Shown in pieces: positions 33,802 through 45,148 of a stretch of DNA of 64,000 bases. The notes beneath the pieces were generated by a model. It searched no databases, was not told where the DNA came from, and worked only from the letters and a program-made list of their open reading frames with translations. Origin of the DNA: Rhizopus sp. PT2906. Lineage: Eukaryota > Mucoromycota > Mucoromycetes > Mucorales > Rhizopodaceae. Position numbers and translations under genes: made by a program. The stretch is taken from contig JAMYHX010000003.1 of the NCBI GenBank assembly GCA_025529335.1, positions 62,001 through 126,000 on the forward strand, written 5' to 3'. The first letter of the stretch is position 1; the number at the start of each line of letters is the position of its first letter.

Positions 33802-35887
33802 TTTATTGCAAAGTAAAATCAAATGGCTTGAAGGCAGCTTTAAATAAATCAGACTCCTTCTTCTCCTCTTCTTCAGTCTGTTGACAGGCTTTCCAATCTT
33901 CCCTTTCAGGTTTTCCCAAAACATGAGATACAACCAATCTACTGATGTTAATATCTTTTATTTATTCTTTTCCTTCTTTCTTTACCTTCCAAATTGTAAG
34001 TTGAATCGTTCTTTTGGCTTGATAACATGTACCAACACTCTTCCATCTGGTAATTCTAATTTAAAATAAGGGATGGTTGGGTTATCCTAAACAATACTAG
34101 TTAATGACCATAAAAGATAATAGTAATAATGAGCAACTTACAGGCAATTGTTCTATAAAATCCATTCCAAAAGCTTGTCCTTGCTCCCTAGCCACTTGTT
34201 CAACAAGATCGCACTTGCCTTTGGGAATAGCAATAACCTGAACGTGAGCATGACTCATTCCTCTAAATGATTCTCTCGATATTTCAAATGTAATCATATC
34301 ATGGCCGTACTTTTCAAACATTCTTCTTAATGCACTCTTGTATTTCTCTAGTTCTGCAATCACCTCCACTTGTGAATCAAGAGGGATCTTTCCAAACGTA
34401 GGATAATGTGTTACTGGTATAATCAAAACATGTCCTGTGCCTGGCACACGGCATTCATTATCCCTGGAGGAAAGTAAGGGACCTTTGGCTGATGCAGCAT
34501 AAAGTTCATCACCAATTGATAACACAAGATGCTTCTCGGCCTTTGGATTTGATAAACAGAACCAGCAGGAATCAACTAGTTACGAAACAAGTCAGTTGAA
34601 AGTGGAAATAGACCAGGTAGATAATTTTCTTACGTGAAGGCTGTTCACCAGGGGGAGGTCGTTGTTGTCTTTGAGGACATTGAGCAATAAAATGTCCTGG
34701 CTCTTTGCATATATTGCAGACATACCCTTCAGGTGGTTGTTTAGGCGCAGACATTGGACAGTCTTGAATATAGTGTCCAGGTACATTGCATCGTCTACAT
34801 ACATAATTACCTTTTGGCACCTCTGCACCCATCTTTGGTCGTTTTGGTTCCTCTCCCCAAAAGAATGCACCATTATGATCGTCTTCGTGTCTTCTCTTAT
34901 TGGTAAATAACGAACTGAATGGACATTCCGTTGTGTTCTCTGGTACAGTTTCGAGTGCTTCTGAAGGCGCCTGTGACATAGGAACCAAATTGAAAGCATA
35001 AAACCACTAAATTATATATAAGCACATATTCAATGATACAATCATATGCTTACTCTCTGCTTTTCGGTATTAAATGCATCACCAAGTCCAATGAATTTTG
35101 TGGCATGCTTTGCTAGTCTCTCATCTCGTCCCCCAAGTCCACTCACAATGTTCTTATAAGGTTCTCTTTCATAAAAGACGCTCTGGGATGCTGCAAAATG
35201 GTATCTTGGCTTTAATGCTGCAGCCACCTGAGATACGTACAGTGATGCTTTACTATCATCCATATCCACTGACACTGCAGATAACTCTTTGATATTTTTG
35301 GGCCATTCGCAGGTCATGAGTATATCTACACCTGGAGGTAAAGCAGCAGGTAGCTTTGTCTGGCATAGCTTATCAACCATGTCCTTGGTGTAATGTGTAT
35401 CATTATCCTTGTTGTCTTCTTGCTCTTCCTTTGGTTGAACACCAGATAAAAAGGCTATTTTGATACCTTGAGATGTTGTCAAGATGCCTCGGTTTCCCAG
35501 ATAATAAAGATTGGAGCAAACTTCACCGTCAGTCGAATCAATATGTTGTTGAACACTTGGCGGGAAAGGTGTTTCTCCCATGAGAAAGTAGGTTGACAAG
35601 GGAACTATATCCTACATGAATACATTGCCATATAGCAAGAAAAAGCTAAAGTTACCTTCGATCTTGTTATTGATCAAGTCCTCAATGACTTCATCAGCTG
35701 TATTGGGAGCAAAGAAGTTGCCAACGCATAAATGCATGTCAAAGGGGCCATACTTTTCGTTAATCTGTTGTGCTTTTGCAAATAACTCTCGAAATTGGCC
35801 GTTGGTTGATCCAGTGACAAGGCTTTGGAAGCAGATTAATAATAATTCACGCGTTTAGATTGAAGTTTACACTTTAATATTTGACAT
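33802..35887 (-). CDS. CWF19L1/Drn1-type splicing-associated protein with zinc knuckles
   Basis: A multi-exon gene. A tiny first exon (MSNIKV from 35887) joins LVTGSTNGQFRELFAKAQ and FDMHLCVGNFFAP, the metallophosphatase-like domain typical of CWF19L1. Next comes a long exon ending near FIGLGDAFNT. A middle exon holds two CCHC knuckles (CRRCNVPGHYIQDC and CNICKEPGHFIAQC). The C-terminal CwfJ-1 domain contains GHVLIIPVTHYPTF and SHAHVQVIAIP (HIT-like His triad). The CwfJ-2 end is EREDWKACQQTEEEEKKESDLF and FKPFDFTLQ. Such proteins bind the lariat debranching enzyme and spliceosome in the nucleus. The zinc knuckles should help bind RNA. The gene is divergent from RSE1 across 169 bp. Confidence 0.87.
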
Positions 35888-36056
35888 CCTGTTTAAAAGG
35901 TTTCTCTTCGATTACTACTTTGCTGGCATTGATAAGCCACAAATTAAATCTCAGTAAGGTAGTTATACTTCACGTCACTTTATGTGTCTCTCTTTCTTTT
36001 TCTCTCATCTACAAAAATAAAGTCGGGGAGAGAGAGAAGAGAGGAATTATATAATC

Positions 36057-39000
36057 ATGTTTTTATACAATCTAACCATCAGTCCAACAACAGCCATTAA
36101 CCAGGCAATCCACGGTAATTTCTCTGGCACTAAGCAACAGGAAATCATCGTGGCACGACAAACACGCTTAGAATTACTAAAGCCTGACCTAACTTCAGGA
36201 AAGATACACACGATTCTTTCACATGAATGCTTTGGGTTAGTTCGCAGTATTGCTCCATTCAGACTCACTGGTGGCAACAAAGGTAGATACTGCTAACAAA
36301 CTGCTTTACATGGACTCATTCTTTTTAGATTTCATTGTTGTTGGTTCTGACTCGGGTCGTATTGTCATTTTAGAATACAACCCAACAAAAAACATATTTG
36401 AAAAAGTGCACCAAGAAACTTACGGAAAGACAGGCTGTCGTCGTATCGTACCAGGTCAATACCTGACTGCCGATCCCAAAGGTCGAGCAGTTATGATTGG
36501 CGCTGTTGAAAAGCAAAAGCTTGTCTATATTCTTAATCGCGATTCAGCTGCCAATTTAACCATCTCTTCTCCCTTGGAAGCTCACAAGAGCCACACTATT
36601 ATTCACCACATTACTGCTGTTGACGTCGGTTTTGAAAATCCAACCTTTGCCTGTCTTGAAGTGGACTATTCAGATGCTGACACTGATCCATCAGGTCAAG
36701 CTGCGGAAAGCGCCGAGAAGAGTTTGACTTATTACGAACTAGATCTTGGCTTGAATCACGTTGTAAGAAAATGGAGCGAAGTTGTAGATCGCAAAGCTAA
36801 TATGCTCATTCCAGGTTAGTTTTGAAAGCTGTTAAAAAGATGTAATACTCATTCTTTTCCATATAGTCCCTGGTGGAAACGACGGCCCTTCAGGTGTTTT
36901 GGTCTGTACAGAAAACTTTATCGCCTACAAACACCCAGACGCAGAAGAGCTTCGAATTCCTATTCCTCGTCGTGCGCAACCATTAGAAGATCCAAAGAGA
37001 GGTATCATCATCATCGCAGCAGCAGTTCATAAGATGCGTGTTGAAAAGAAGACACAATTCTTCTTTTTATTGCAATCGGAGGAAGGTGACTTATACAAGG
37101 TCACTATGGATCATGCAGATGGAACCGTTCACGATTTGACCATCAAATATTTTGACACTATTCCAACTGCAACTTCATTATGCATCTTAAAGAGTGGTTT
37201 CCTTTTTGCAGCAAATGAGTTTGGAAATCAGTAAGTTCACAGTCGCAGTTGTCAAAGTGTACAATCATTCTCACTCCTCCATTTTTCATTATAGTCGCCA
37301 TTATTTCTTTGAAGGACTTGGAGATGATGCTGATGACCCAGAAATATCAGCCACGGTTTATATGGAACAAGAGGCAAGCTCAGATGAAATACCTCTTGTT
37401 TATTTTAAGCCTCGACCTTTGAAGAATTTGACACTTGTTGATGAATTGGAATCATTAGCACCCATGATGGAATCCAAGGTATTGAACTTGGCAGACGAAG
37501 AAACACCTCGTATATATGCCATTTGTGGAAAAGGCCCATTGTCCACTTTCCGTATCCTCAATCAAGGCGTGGAAGCTGCAGAGTTAGCTGTAAGCGAGCT
37601 GCCAGGTAATCCAAGCGCTGTGTGGACAACCAAGCTTCGAGCTGATGATTCATATGACGCTTATATCGTCGTTTCATTCGCCAATGCTACACTTGTCCTA
37701 TCTATTGGTGAAACAGTGGAGGAAGTACCAGATACCGGTTTCTTGAACGATGCACCAACATTGGCTGTTCAACAGCTGGGAGAGGATGCACTAGTCCAGG
37801 TTCATCCACACGGTATCCGTCATATTCGTGCCGATCGTCGTGTGAACGAATGGAGAGCACCTCAAGGACAGACGATTACTGAAGCAGCTACCAATAGTCG
37901 ACAGGTGGCAGTTGCGTTATCAAATGGACAGATCGTTTACTTTGAAATGGATAACATGGGACAATTGAATGAACACCAGGAGCGCAAGCAAATGTCTTCA
38001 CATATCACGAGTTTAGCCTTAGGTGAAGTGCCCGAAGGCCGTGTAAGATCACGCTATGTCGCTGTCGGCTGTGATGACCAGACTGTTCGTATTTTGAATC
38101 TTGACCCTGACTCATGCTTGGAACCTGTTTCGATGCAAGCTGTTCAAGGTGTCCCTTCTAGTTTGTGTATGATTGAAATGATGGATACCGATCAAGGTCA
38201 TGGTACGCAATATCTTAACATTGGTCTCAGCAATGGTATCTTTCTTCGAACCATTCTTGACACTATCACTGGTCAACTATCAGATACTCGTGCTCGATTT
38301 ATTGGAGCAAAGAGTGTCAAACTATTCAAGATCTCTATTCAAGGACATCCTGCTGTTTTGGCTTTATCTACTAAGCCATGGGTTAGCTATACTTTCCAAA
38401 ATAGACTCTATCTCACACCTCTCAGTTATGAAATGCTGGAACATGGTAGCGCATTTGTTAGTGAACAGTGTCCTGAAGGTGTCGTAGCTGTAGCAGGAAA
38501 TACACTAAGGTAGGGAAAAAAAAAGTACTGTTATACTCTTTTGACTAACATTTTTCCAATAGAATCTTCACAGTAGAGAAATTAGGCAACATATTCAACC
38601 AATTTTCTATTCCATTAAAGTACACGCCTAGAAAATTTGCTCTTCACCCTCCAACACGTACATTTGTTATTGTGGAAAGTGATCACGCAACGTTTTCTCC
38701 TGCAGAAAAGGCAAAAGGAATTATAGAAAAAGAGAATGAAGGATATGAGATTGACGAAGATATTATCAACCTTGACCCTCTTCAATTTGGTCATGTTCGT
38801 AACGCTCCTGGCAAGTGGGCTAGTTGCATTCGTCTGATAGAGCCATTTGAAGGCAAGACATTAGACCTGATTGAATTGGAAGAAAACGAAGCGGCCTTCA
38901 GCGTTGCCATGGTACAGTTCCGTCACAACCCTCATGCGTCTGATCCCTCCGAGCAATTCGTTGTTGTTGGTACAGGACAGAACGTGAACTTGTCACCTCG

Positions 39001-39960
39001 TTCATGCACAACCGGATACTTGCACGTCTATCGAGTCGTACAAGCAGAAAATGGACAATTACGTCTTCATTTCATACACAAGACACCTATTGATGACGTG
39101 CCTAATGCCCTATTAGCTTTCCAAGGACGACTTTTGGTTGGTGCAGGCAAGGCGCTTCGTATATATGACATTGGTAAGAAGAAGATGCTGCGAAAGTGCG
39201 AAACAAAGAGTATTCCCAATGCTATTGTTTCATTACATACACAAGGCCACAGAATTATAGCTACAGACGTGCAAGAATCTGTGCACTATGTTATATATAA
39301 GCATGCAGACAATCGGTTGGTGGTGTTTGCAGACGATACCGTTCCAAGATGGATAACAGCAACCACTATGGTGGATTATGAGACAGTAGCTGGAGGAGAT
39401 AAATTTGGCAATTTCTTTGTCGATCGTCTGCCTTCAATTGTTTCTCATGAAATAGATGAAGATACGACTGGTAATAGAATCTATCATGAAAAAGGGTATC
39501 TCCATGGTGCTCCTAATAAGGTAAAACAAGACTATATGACTTTAAAGCTCTTTAATGACAGTGTGTATAGGTTGAGAGCTTATGTGAATACTTTACTGGG
39601 GATATCATTACATCCATCCACAAGACAACCCTCTTGGCAGGAGGTAGAGAAGTCTTATTGACTACATCATTCTCAGGAGCAATCTCTATTTATGTTCCAT
39701 TCTTATCAAAAGAAGATATCGAATTCTTCCAGATGCTTGAAGTGCATATGAGAGCAGAAGCACCTCCACTTGCTGGACGAGACCATCTGCTTTATAGAAG
39801 TTTCTACATACCTGTCAAGTCTGTTATTGATGGTGACTTGTGTGAACAATTCAATTCACTGCCTGCAGAAAAGAAGCGTATGATTGCTGAGGAACTTGAT
39901 CGATCAGTGGCTGATGTTCAAAAGAAGATTGAAGATATGCGTATACGTTCTGGATTCTAA
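36057..39960 (+). CDS. RSE1: Splicing factor 3B subunit 3 (Rse1/SF3B3)
   Basis: Six exons, 36057-36282, 36329-36814, 36867-37230, 37295-38509, 38563-39520 and 39571-39960, give 1,212 aa, the usual family length. It starts MFLYNLTISPTTAINQAIHG and carries the typical motifs DFIVVGSDSGRIVILEY, CRRIVPGQYLTADPKGRAVM, PHGIRHIRADRRVNEW, FVVVGTGQNVNLSPRS and FLSKEDIEFFQMLEVHMR, and ends RIRSGF. Three beta-propellers form the fold shared with DDB1 and CPSF-A. The protein is part of the SF3b complex of U2 snRNP, which helps bind the branch site during spliceosome assembly. The last intron must end at TATAG (39570) so that KTTLLAGGREVLLTTSFSG is read in frame; earlier AGs break it. Confidence 0.95.
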
Positions 39961-40147
39961 AAAAAAGAGACTTTTTGCAGTGTGTATAAAACATATATGT
40001 CTTAATAAAAAAAAAAAAGGAACAAAAGCCTGCTTCTTTTTCATTGTCTTCTGCTTGTCGTGCTTGGCTCATTCTAAACCCAGACAAGTATATTTTCGAA
40101 TGTTCTTCGAGGCACAATCTCGTAGTTTCTTTGTTCTTTTTGTGTAA

Positions 40148-40792
40148 ATGGGAACACCAGACGAAAACTATGATAAAGGCGTCGAGTATCGTCTTGCAGG
40201 CAACGAAGCGTTTAAAAAGCAAGATTACAAACAAGGCAAGTTAATTCACTGACGACGAAATAGTTTGTTCCTTGATAGTGACCTTTTTTATACTTTAGCA
40301 TTACAAAATTACTACAATGCTCTACTTCACTTGAAGGCTTTAGGAGGCACTAAAGAAAAAGAAAAGTATAAGGAAGCCTCTGAGACACAATTAGTCATGA
40401 TTTACAACAATATGACTGCAGTTTTTGCAAAACAGGAACGTTGGGACCGTGTTCTGTTTTATGCAAAGAAAGCTTCTGAGCTAGATCCTAAAAACACAAA
40501 GACAAAATTCCGCATGGGACAAGCCCATCTAAGGCTAGAGAATGTTGACGAAGCCAAGACGCTATTAGAACAAGTCCTTGCTGAAAACCCTGGAGGTACG
40601 CATATATAAACATCATGTTTACTACTACTGCTACAACAACAACAATCGTTATTATCATTAGACGCGCTCGTAAAGCAGGAGCTATCAAAAGTTGCAGTAG
40701 CTAATAAGCAAAGAGAAGAAAAGGAAAAGATGATATACCGAGCAATGATGACCAAACTTGCCCAAGAGAACGAAAAGGATGAAAGTAAATAA
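40148..40792 (+). CDS. Small TPR-repeat protein
   Basis: Three exons, 40148-40235, 40299-40595 and 40662-40792, give 171 aa. It opens MGTPDENYDKGVEYRLAGNE, the start of a TPR helix (YRLAGNEAFKKQDYKQAL), followed by AVFAKQERWDRVLFYAKKAS and AHLRLENVDEAKTLLEQVL, three TPR units in all. A charged C-terminal helix follows (KQREEKEKMIYRAMMTKLA), as in TTC9/FKBP-type co-chaperones. There is no prolyl isomerase domain. The first intron appears to use a GC donor (CAAG|GCAAGT), because only then does QDYKQALQNYYNALLHL run through. Its role is probably protein-protein binding, perhaps with chaperones; that is inference. Confidence 0.75.
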
Positions 40793-41254
40793 AACCATAG
40801 CCTTTTATTGAGGACAATAAAAGAAGAGATATTGCAGCTATTGCTCATTTATCTAAATAACAGAATAGTTACTACATATATATCATCCTTAGAGAGAATG
40901 ATTTATTCATAGTACTAGTTCATTCCTCACATGATCATACAAGTACCCATACACACACACAGAGAGAGAGAGAAATCGGCAAATGAGAGCGTAGGTTTTT
41001 ATGCAGGCAATATAATAATAGAGCATTGTTGCCTATGTTTTTCTGTTCTATTTAAAGGCGTCCTTGTTGTCGGCCCTACAGGGCATACACACGGCAACAA
41101 GAGAGGAGGGCATCTTTTATTTTACACATACACGCGCACTCGTTCCTTGTGTTCTATTTAGTCAATTTGCTAAACAAAAGATGATAAGAGAGAAAGAGAA
41201 TAACCTAAGAGCTTTTCTTCTCCCAGTGAAAAAGATACAGCGCTATATCTTTGA
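40793..41254. other. Intergenic region with CA/GA microsatellite
   Basis: About 460 bp without a supported gene. A (CA)n followed by (GA)n tract lies near 40950-40974. Short frames here are not conserved-looking. Confidence 0.5.
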
Positions 41255-41786
41255 TTAATGAGTTTCCATTAGAGACATAACCATGACAAACACAATAAAG
41301 ATCATAGTAATGATTGCAACTGAATATCCAATACAACCATGTCCAACCCAGAACAACCTCCTTATTATTTGTCTCTGGTTTCGAAAGTAATTAAATAAAG
41401 AGACAATTAAGCATGTGAATCCTAGAGCAATGAAAGCATAGGATATGATCTTTGCACTCGTCGAAGCTGGTTCCTCTGTCCAAGGAAATGAATAAGAAGG
41501 AGCAAACTTTTTAGTAGGCAAATCAACTAGTGTAATAAAACCTAATCAAGTTAAAAAAAAAGTTAAACATCATGGTTATTCCCAAATCAAGCATTATACC
41601 TATCAACGACAAAGTAGTCCCAGTCCGTATCCAGGTAAGTAAATTCCTTTCGTTGGCAAGGTGATCTCTTGGATCAGGTCCATCAACAAAAGTGTGTACT
41701 GAAACGTCCAAATATCTGAAGAAGCTCGAGCATTTTTCATCGTTGCATAGTCCAAACCGTTCTGGTGCTTGGAGCTCTTCTGCCAT
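41255..41786 (-). CDS. DUF202 (YidH-like) membrane protein
   Basis: Two exons, 41600-41786 and 41255-41541, give 157 aa. I chose the ATG of MAEELQAPERF. The N-terminal half ends with DHLANERNLLTWIRTGTTLSLIG, the hallmark of DUF202 (NERxxLxWxRT). The intron (58 nt, GTATAA to ATTAG) falls right after it. The second exon has two or three hydrophobic helices (ISYAFIALGFTCLIVSLF and YSVAIITMIFIVFVMVMSL). DUF202 proteins are small integral membrane proteins, and the domain also occurs in vacuolar transporter chaperone subunits (Vtc1/Vtc4), where it forms part of a polyphosphate channel. There is no SPX or VTC catalytic part here, so its role is unknown. Confidence 0.8.
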
Positions 41787-42349
41787 TTCACTCACAAAGA
41801 GAAAGAGAGAGAAAAATAAAATGTTCTGTGTGTGTGAAACAACAATGTTAAGAGCGGTGATTTAATATTAACATGATCGAACCTGGTTTCAATTGACAAT
41901 TGGAATGGGGTGTCCAAAGGGACCCAAAACAATAACTCAATCTCAGGCAACAAGGTACAGGGTTTTAGTCTTAATCGGTAATACTAGCACCTCTTTGTTT
42001 GTGAACAGCGGCATTTGCGCTGGTTCTCCTACTTTAGACCAAACTCAACCTCTTATCATGTGTATATTAAAGCCAGCTTCATCTACAGATACGGTAATTC
42101 TTTCGAAAGCCGACGCCTATTTCCTTTCATTTACTTACCACTTCATGACGAAGAGAACAACTATTACAATCAGGAGGAAGTCCGTTCCCTCTGCCTCATT
42201 TCTGTCTATAGGCTTCCTCTCCTTCCACCCACAATCACTATAAACAACACAAGATAATATATAACCATCACAAAAAAAATTTCAAAATCTACACCAAAAA
42301 CATATTCAAAGTGACTTATTTTCACTAATAAATCGAATCCCATGGACTC
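41787..42349. other. Left part of transposon graveyard, no intact frame
   Basis: The stretch between the DUF202 gene and the recognisable reverse transcriptase. Frames such as 41893-42243 are open but lack a clear domain. It may be the decayed 5' half of the retrotransposon. Confidence 0.35.
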
Positions 42350-44250
42350 CTTTTAAAAAAAGCGTTCTTTTACCCGAAAAAGAATGACTTAAGATTGCTT
42401 AAAAATTGGAGACCCATTACTTTAATTAATTGTGACGCCAATATCTTTACTTGCTTGCTTAACGCTCGCCTAGGTTCGGTAATGGACTCTCTTATCTTCC
42501 CGTAGCAGAGTGGTTTTATGAGAGTCGTTTCATCGCTGATAATGGAACTCTAGTTAATATCGCGATAGAACAAGCTTCCATAAGAAGTTCTGAAGAGGTT
42601 GGTCTACTCTGCGATTAAGAGAAGACATACGATCGGGTCCATCCCTATATCTGAACACAGTTTTACAAAGATTTCAATTTCCTTCCGCTTTTGTTAATGT
42701 AATTGACAAGTTGTTTTATTCCACTACTATGCGTTTGAATGCCAATGGGTTTATTTCTCCAGGATTCAGACTCGGTCGCAGTCTAAGGCAAGGGGATCTC
42801 ATCAGTCCTTTATTATTCAATCTAGTGCTGGAACCTTTTATTCGCTCTATTTTATCCGATGGAAGAACTCATGGCTTGATGGTCCTTCACCATCCTTAAG
42901 GACACTTTCTGCACCAGTGCAAGACCCTCCAACTCTTCCTCCGCTCAAAATATTGGCTTATGCAGATGATCTTTGTGGTTTTCTTCGGAATCAGGACGAT
43001 TTACGAGCTTTTCAGGAGCTTGTGCGACTGTACAATCTTGCTTCGAGTTCAAAAATGAATTATGACAAAACTATTGCTTTCTCGCTTTCTGGACAGCCGT
43101 CTCCTAGCTGGTGCACAATTCTTTCCACTGCCGACATCGGTCAGTGGCATGACCGCACCTCTGACGACTCTCTGAAGTGCTTGGGCTACACGATGATCCA
43201 CTCTCACTCGCAACGCCAGATTTTCTTGTCTGATCTGGTTGCTAGGCTTAAGCGTAGCTGTGATATGCACAAATGTCGTAACTTGTTCGTACGTGGACGC
43301 TCGACCGTGTAGAATACTCTTCTCCTCTCCAAAATATGGCACGTGTTATGCGTTACTTGGATTCCTAAGGGAAATCTGGATAAAATTACCTCCATCGGCC
43401 GCCAGTTTGTTCAACATCACCAGTTCCCCTATATCAGCTACAATATGTTGTTTCAACCTACACATCGCGACGGACTTGATCTTCTCGATCCTGCAGTTCA
43501 ATAAAGCCTTCTCGCATATCGGTGGCTCACGCTATTTCTGTTGTCTATATGGATGTCTGCTCATATCTTAAGCACAGCTTCTTTTACTTTACCAGACGGT
43601 TGTTTGCCTTTCTTTTTCCCTTCCTTACGGCAGGGTCTACTGCATACTTCTCGTCCCAGCCTTTGTTCGCTACGGTTCCGCGCTTTTGACATTCTCCCGG
43701 GTTCAGAAGTATAAGCTTTCCTTGGGGACGGATATGTCACAGCCCACTCCAATTTCAGCGTCTGTCTCTATGGTTTTATCTCTCTCTGAGGTTATTGATT
43801 GTCTTTCTGACGGTTCTTTGCTGCTCAAACGCCCTTCCTACTCAAGCATTTAGGTGCAGGATGCTTTCGCTTTCGATCCTCAACTGCAATTTATAGACGC
43901 AGACTAACAGCAGAAGAGAAGTACGTTGTTCGACTGTATGGACTGTTAGATTCGCGCTCTATGCATTTATCTCCTTTTATCTCTCGTCTAACGTTACCTT
44001 CTTAAATTGGTTCACATGATGGTACTTTAGGGCAAACCACCATTGATAATACAATTCTGCCATTGGTTACCTCATTAGTCGATCATCAGACCCAGCTAAT
44101 CTAGCCTTCTCGCTTGTGAAAGCTTATTCGTAAAACATCCCTTTCATAAGCTAAAGAGTCCTCAACCGCGCTAGGTAATTTAATCAGGCCATGGAAACTT
44201 TTTGGCGCATGGATACCCCCTTGCCGGTTCGAAACATTTAGTTTCGCTTG
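42350..44250 (+). pseudogene. Degenerate non-LTR (LINE-like) retrotransposon, reverse transcriptase
   Basis: Pieces of one reverse transcriptase are read in order but in shifting frames. They are KNWRPITLINCD, then RFIADNGTL, then an EKTYDRVHP motif (like FEKAYDRV), then RQGDLISPLLFNLVLEPFI, and ILAYADDLCGF with the catalytic YADD at about 42957-42968. A tail near 44200-44240 resembles the C-terminal end of LINE proteins (FWRMDTPLPVRNI). Many stops and shifts break the frame, so the element is dead. No poly-A tail or target-site duplication was identified. The order of motifs puts it in the non-LTR class; a finer clade cannot be fixed. It is followed at once by a mariner-like fragment. Confidence 0.8.
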
Positions 44251-44289
44251 ATTCATGGTAAGCTACACACTCTATACGGATCAAGACAA

Positions 44290-44912
44290 AGTTAGATTCT
44301 TTAAACTGATGATTGAGAAAGTTATGAGTGCTTCAGCTGCTGCAAAAACAATTAGATAGTCATGTTCGCACAGCTCAAAGATGGGCTCAGATGTACAAAA
44401 CGGATCCTGATAGTATTTTTATAAAGCGTAAGAAAACAGGTCGTTCGCGTATACTTCAAGAAGAACACAAGCAAGTGATCTTGGAGTATATAGATGAGAA
44501 TCCTTCAGCCATCTTGGAGCAAGTAATGGAGCAGCTGCTACAAAAGTTTCAGGATCTCAAGGTCTCTAAAAGCACTGTCTACAATTTTGTAAGAACTGAA
44601 TGCAATTTGTCACTCAAAAAGGCTCAATTTCAGCCTATCGATAGGAACAGTGAAGAAAAAATTCAGGAGCGTTTTGACTGGGTTCGTAAGTGGGAATGTA
44701 CGGACATGGACTTTGCTTGTATATGCACCAATCCATACTGTAGATCCGCCATGGCAGCACCAGATAGATATCGCTTATGGAACAGTGATGTTGCTGCTTG
44801 CCTCAACTACATGCACATACTTCGTGAGCTTCGACGTAATGGTATGGTTCCTCATAGGTTTAGCCGGGTTGCTGTTGCTCCTACAAGACGTCGAAGAAGA
44901 GTGAACGATTAG
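44290..44912 (+). mobile_element. Mariner (IS630/Tc1)-like N-terminus joined to a TnpB/Fanzor-like C-terminus
   Basis: A 195-codon open frame (44328-44912), with a frameshifted start upstream (about 44314, SASAAAKTIR). The first 129 residues look like the helix-turn-helix region of a Tc1/mariner transposase: RTAQRWAQMYKTDPDS, RILQEEHKQVILEYIDENPS and KVSKSTVYNFVRTE. It ends at TDMDF, just before the DDE catalytic core would start. In frame from about 44715 the sequence changes to CICTNPYCRS, then RLWNSDVAACLNYMHILREL and GMVPHRFSR, which resembles the C-terminal zinc-ribbon/RuvC end of TnpB and Fanzor proteins (W-N-x-D-x-x-A-x-L-N). The catalytic parts of both are missing, so this is a remnant. 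The Fanzor-like call is from pattern memory. Confidence 0.5.
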
Positions 44913-44950
44913 GAGCAACCAAGAACTAGAATACGCATAGGCAGCCCTCC

Positions 44951-44970
44951 GCCCTAGTTATTGCTAGGGC
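44951..44970. repeat. GC-rich hairpin after the Fanzor-like fragment
   Basis: GCCCTAG (44951-44957) and CTAGGGC (44964-44970) form a perfect 7-bp stem with a 6-nt loop, 39 bp after the stop codon of the chimeric frame. It could be an element end or an RNA fold; nothing else supports either. Confidence 0.5.
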
Positions 44971-45148
44971 ACATCTATATGCCTTCGAGGTAAGTTATAT
45001 ATAATAATCTTCTTACATAACTAACTGTATAATTCTTTATATTCTCTCTCCTTGGTACTTATTACTCTCATTTATATGTCGTCTGCTTTTATGTATTTTA
45101 TTTTTAACCTTCGCGTAAGTCTATTGCTCTCTTTTTTATTTATCCAAG

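Noticed and set aside
39521..39661. Apparent early stop in RSE1 (frame ending at 39661)
   Set aside because: This is reading through an intron; splicing 39520 to 39571 restores the conserved frame.
44220..44240. GGTTCGAAAC as a tRNA B-box
   Set aside because: It lies in the retrotransposon tail and no tRNA fold is present.
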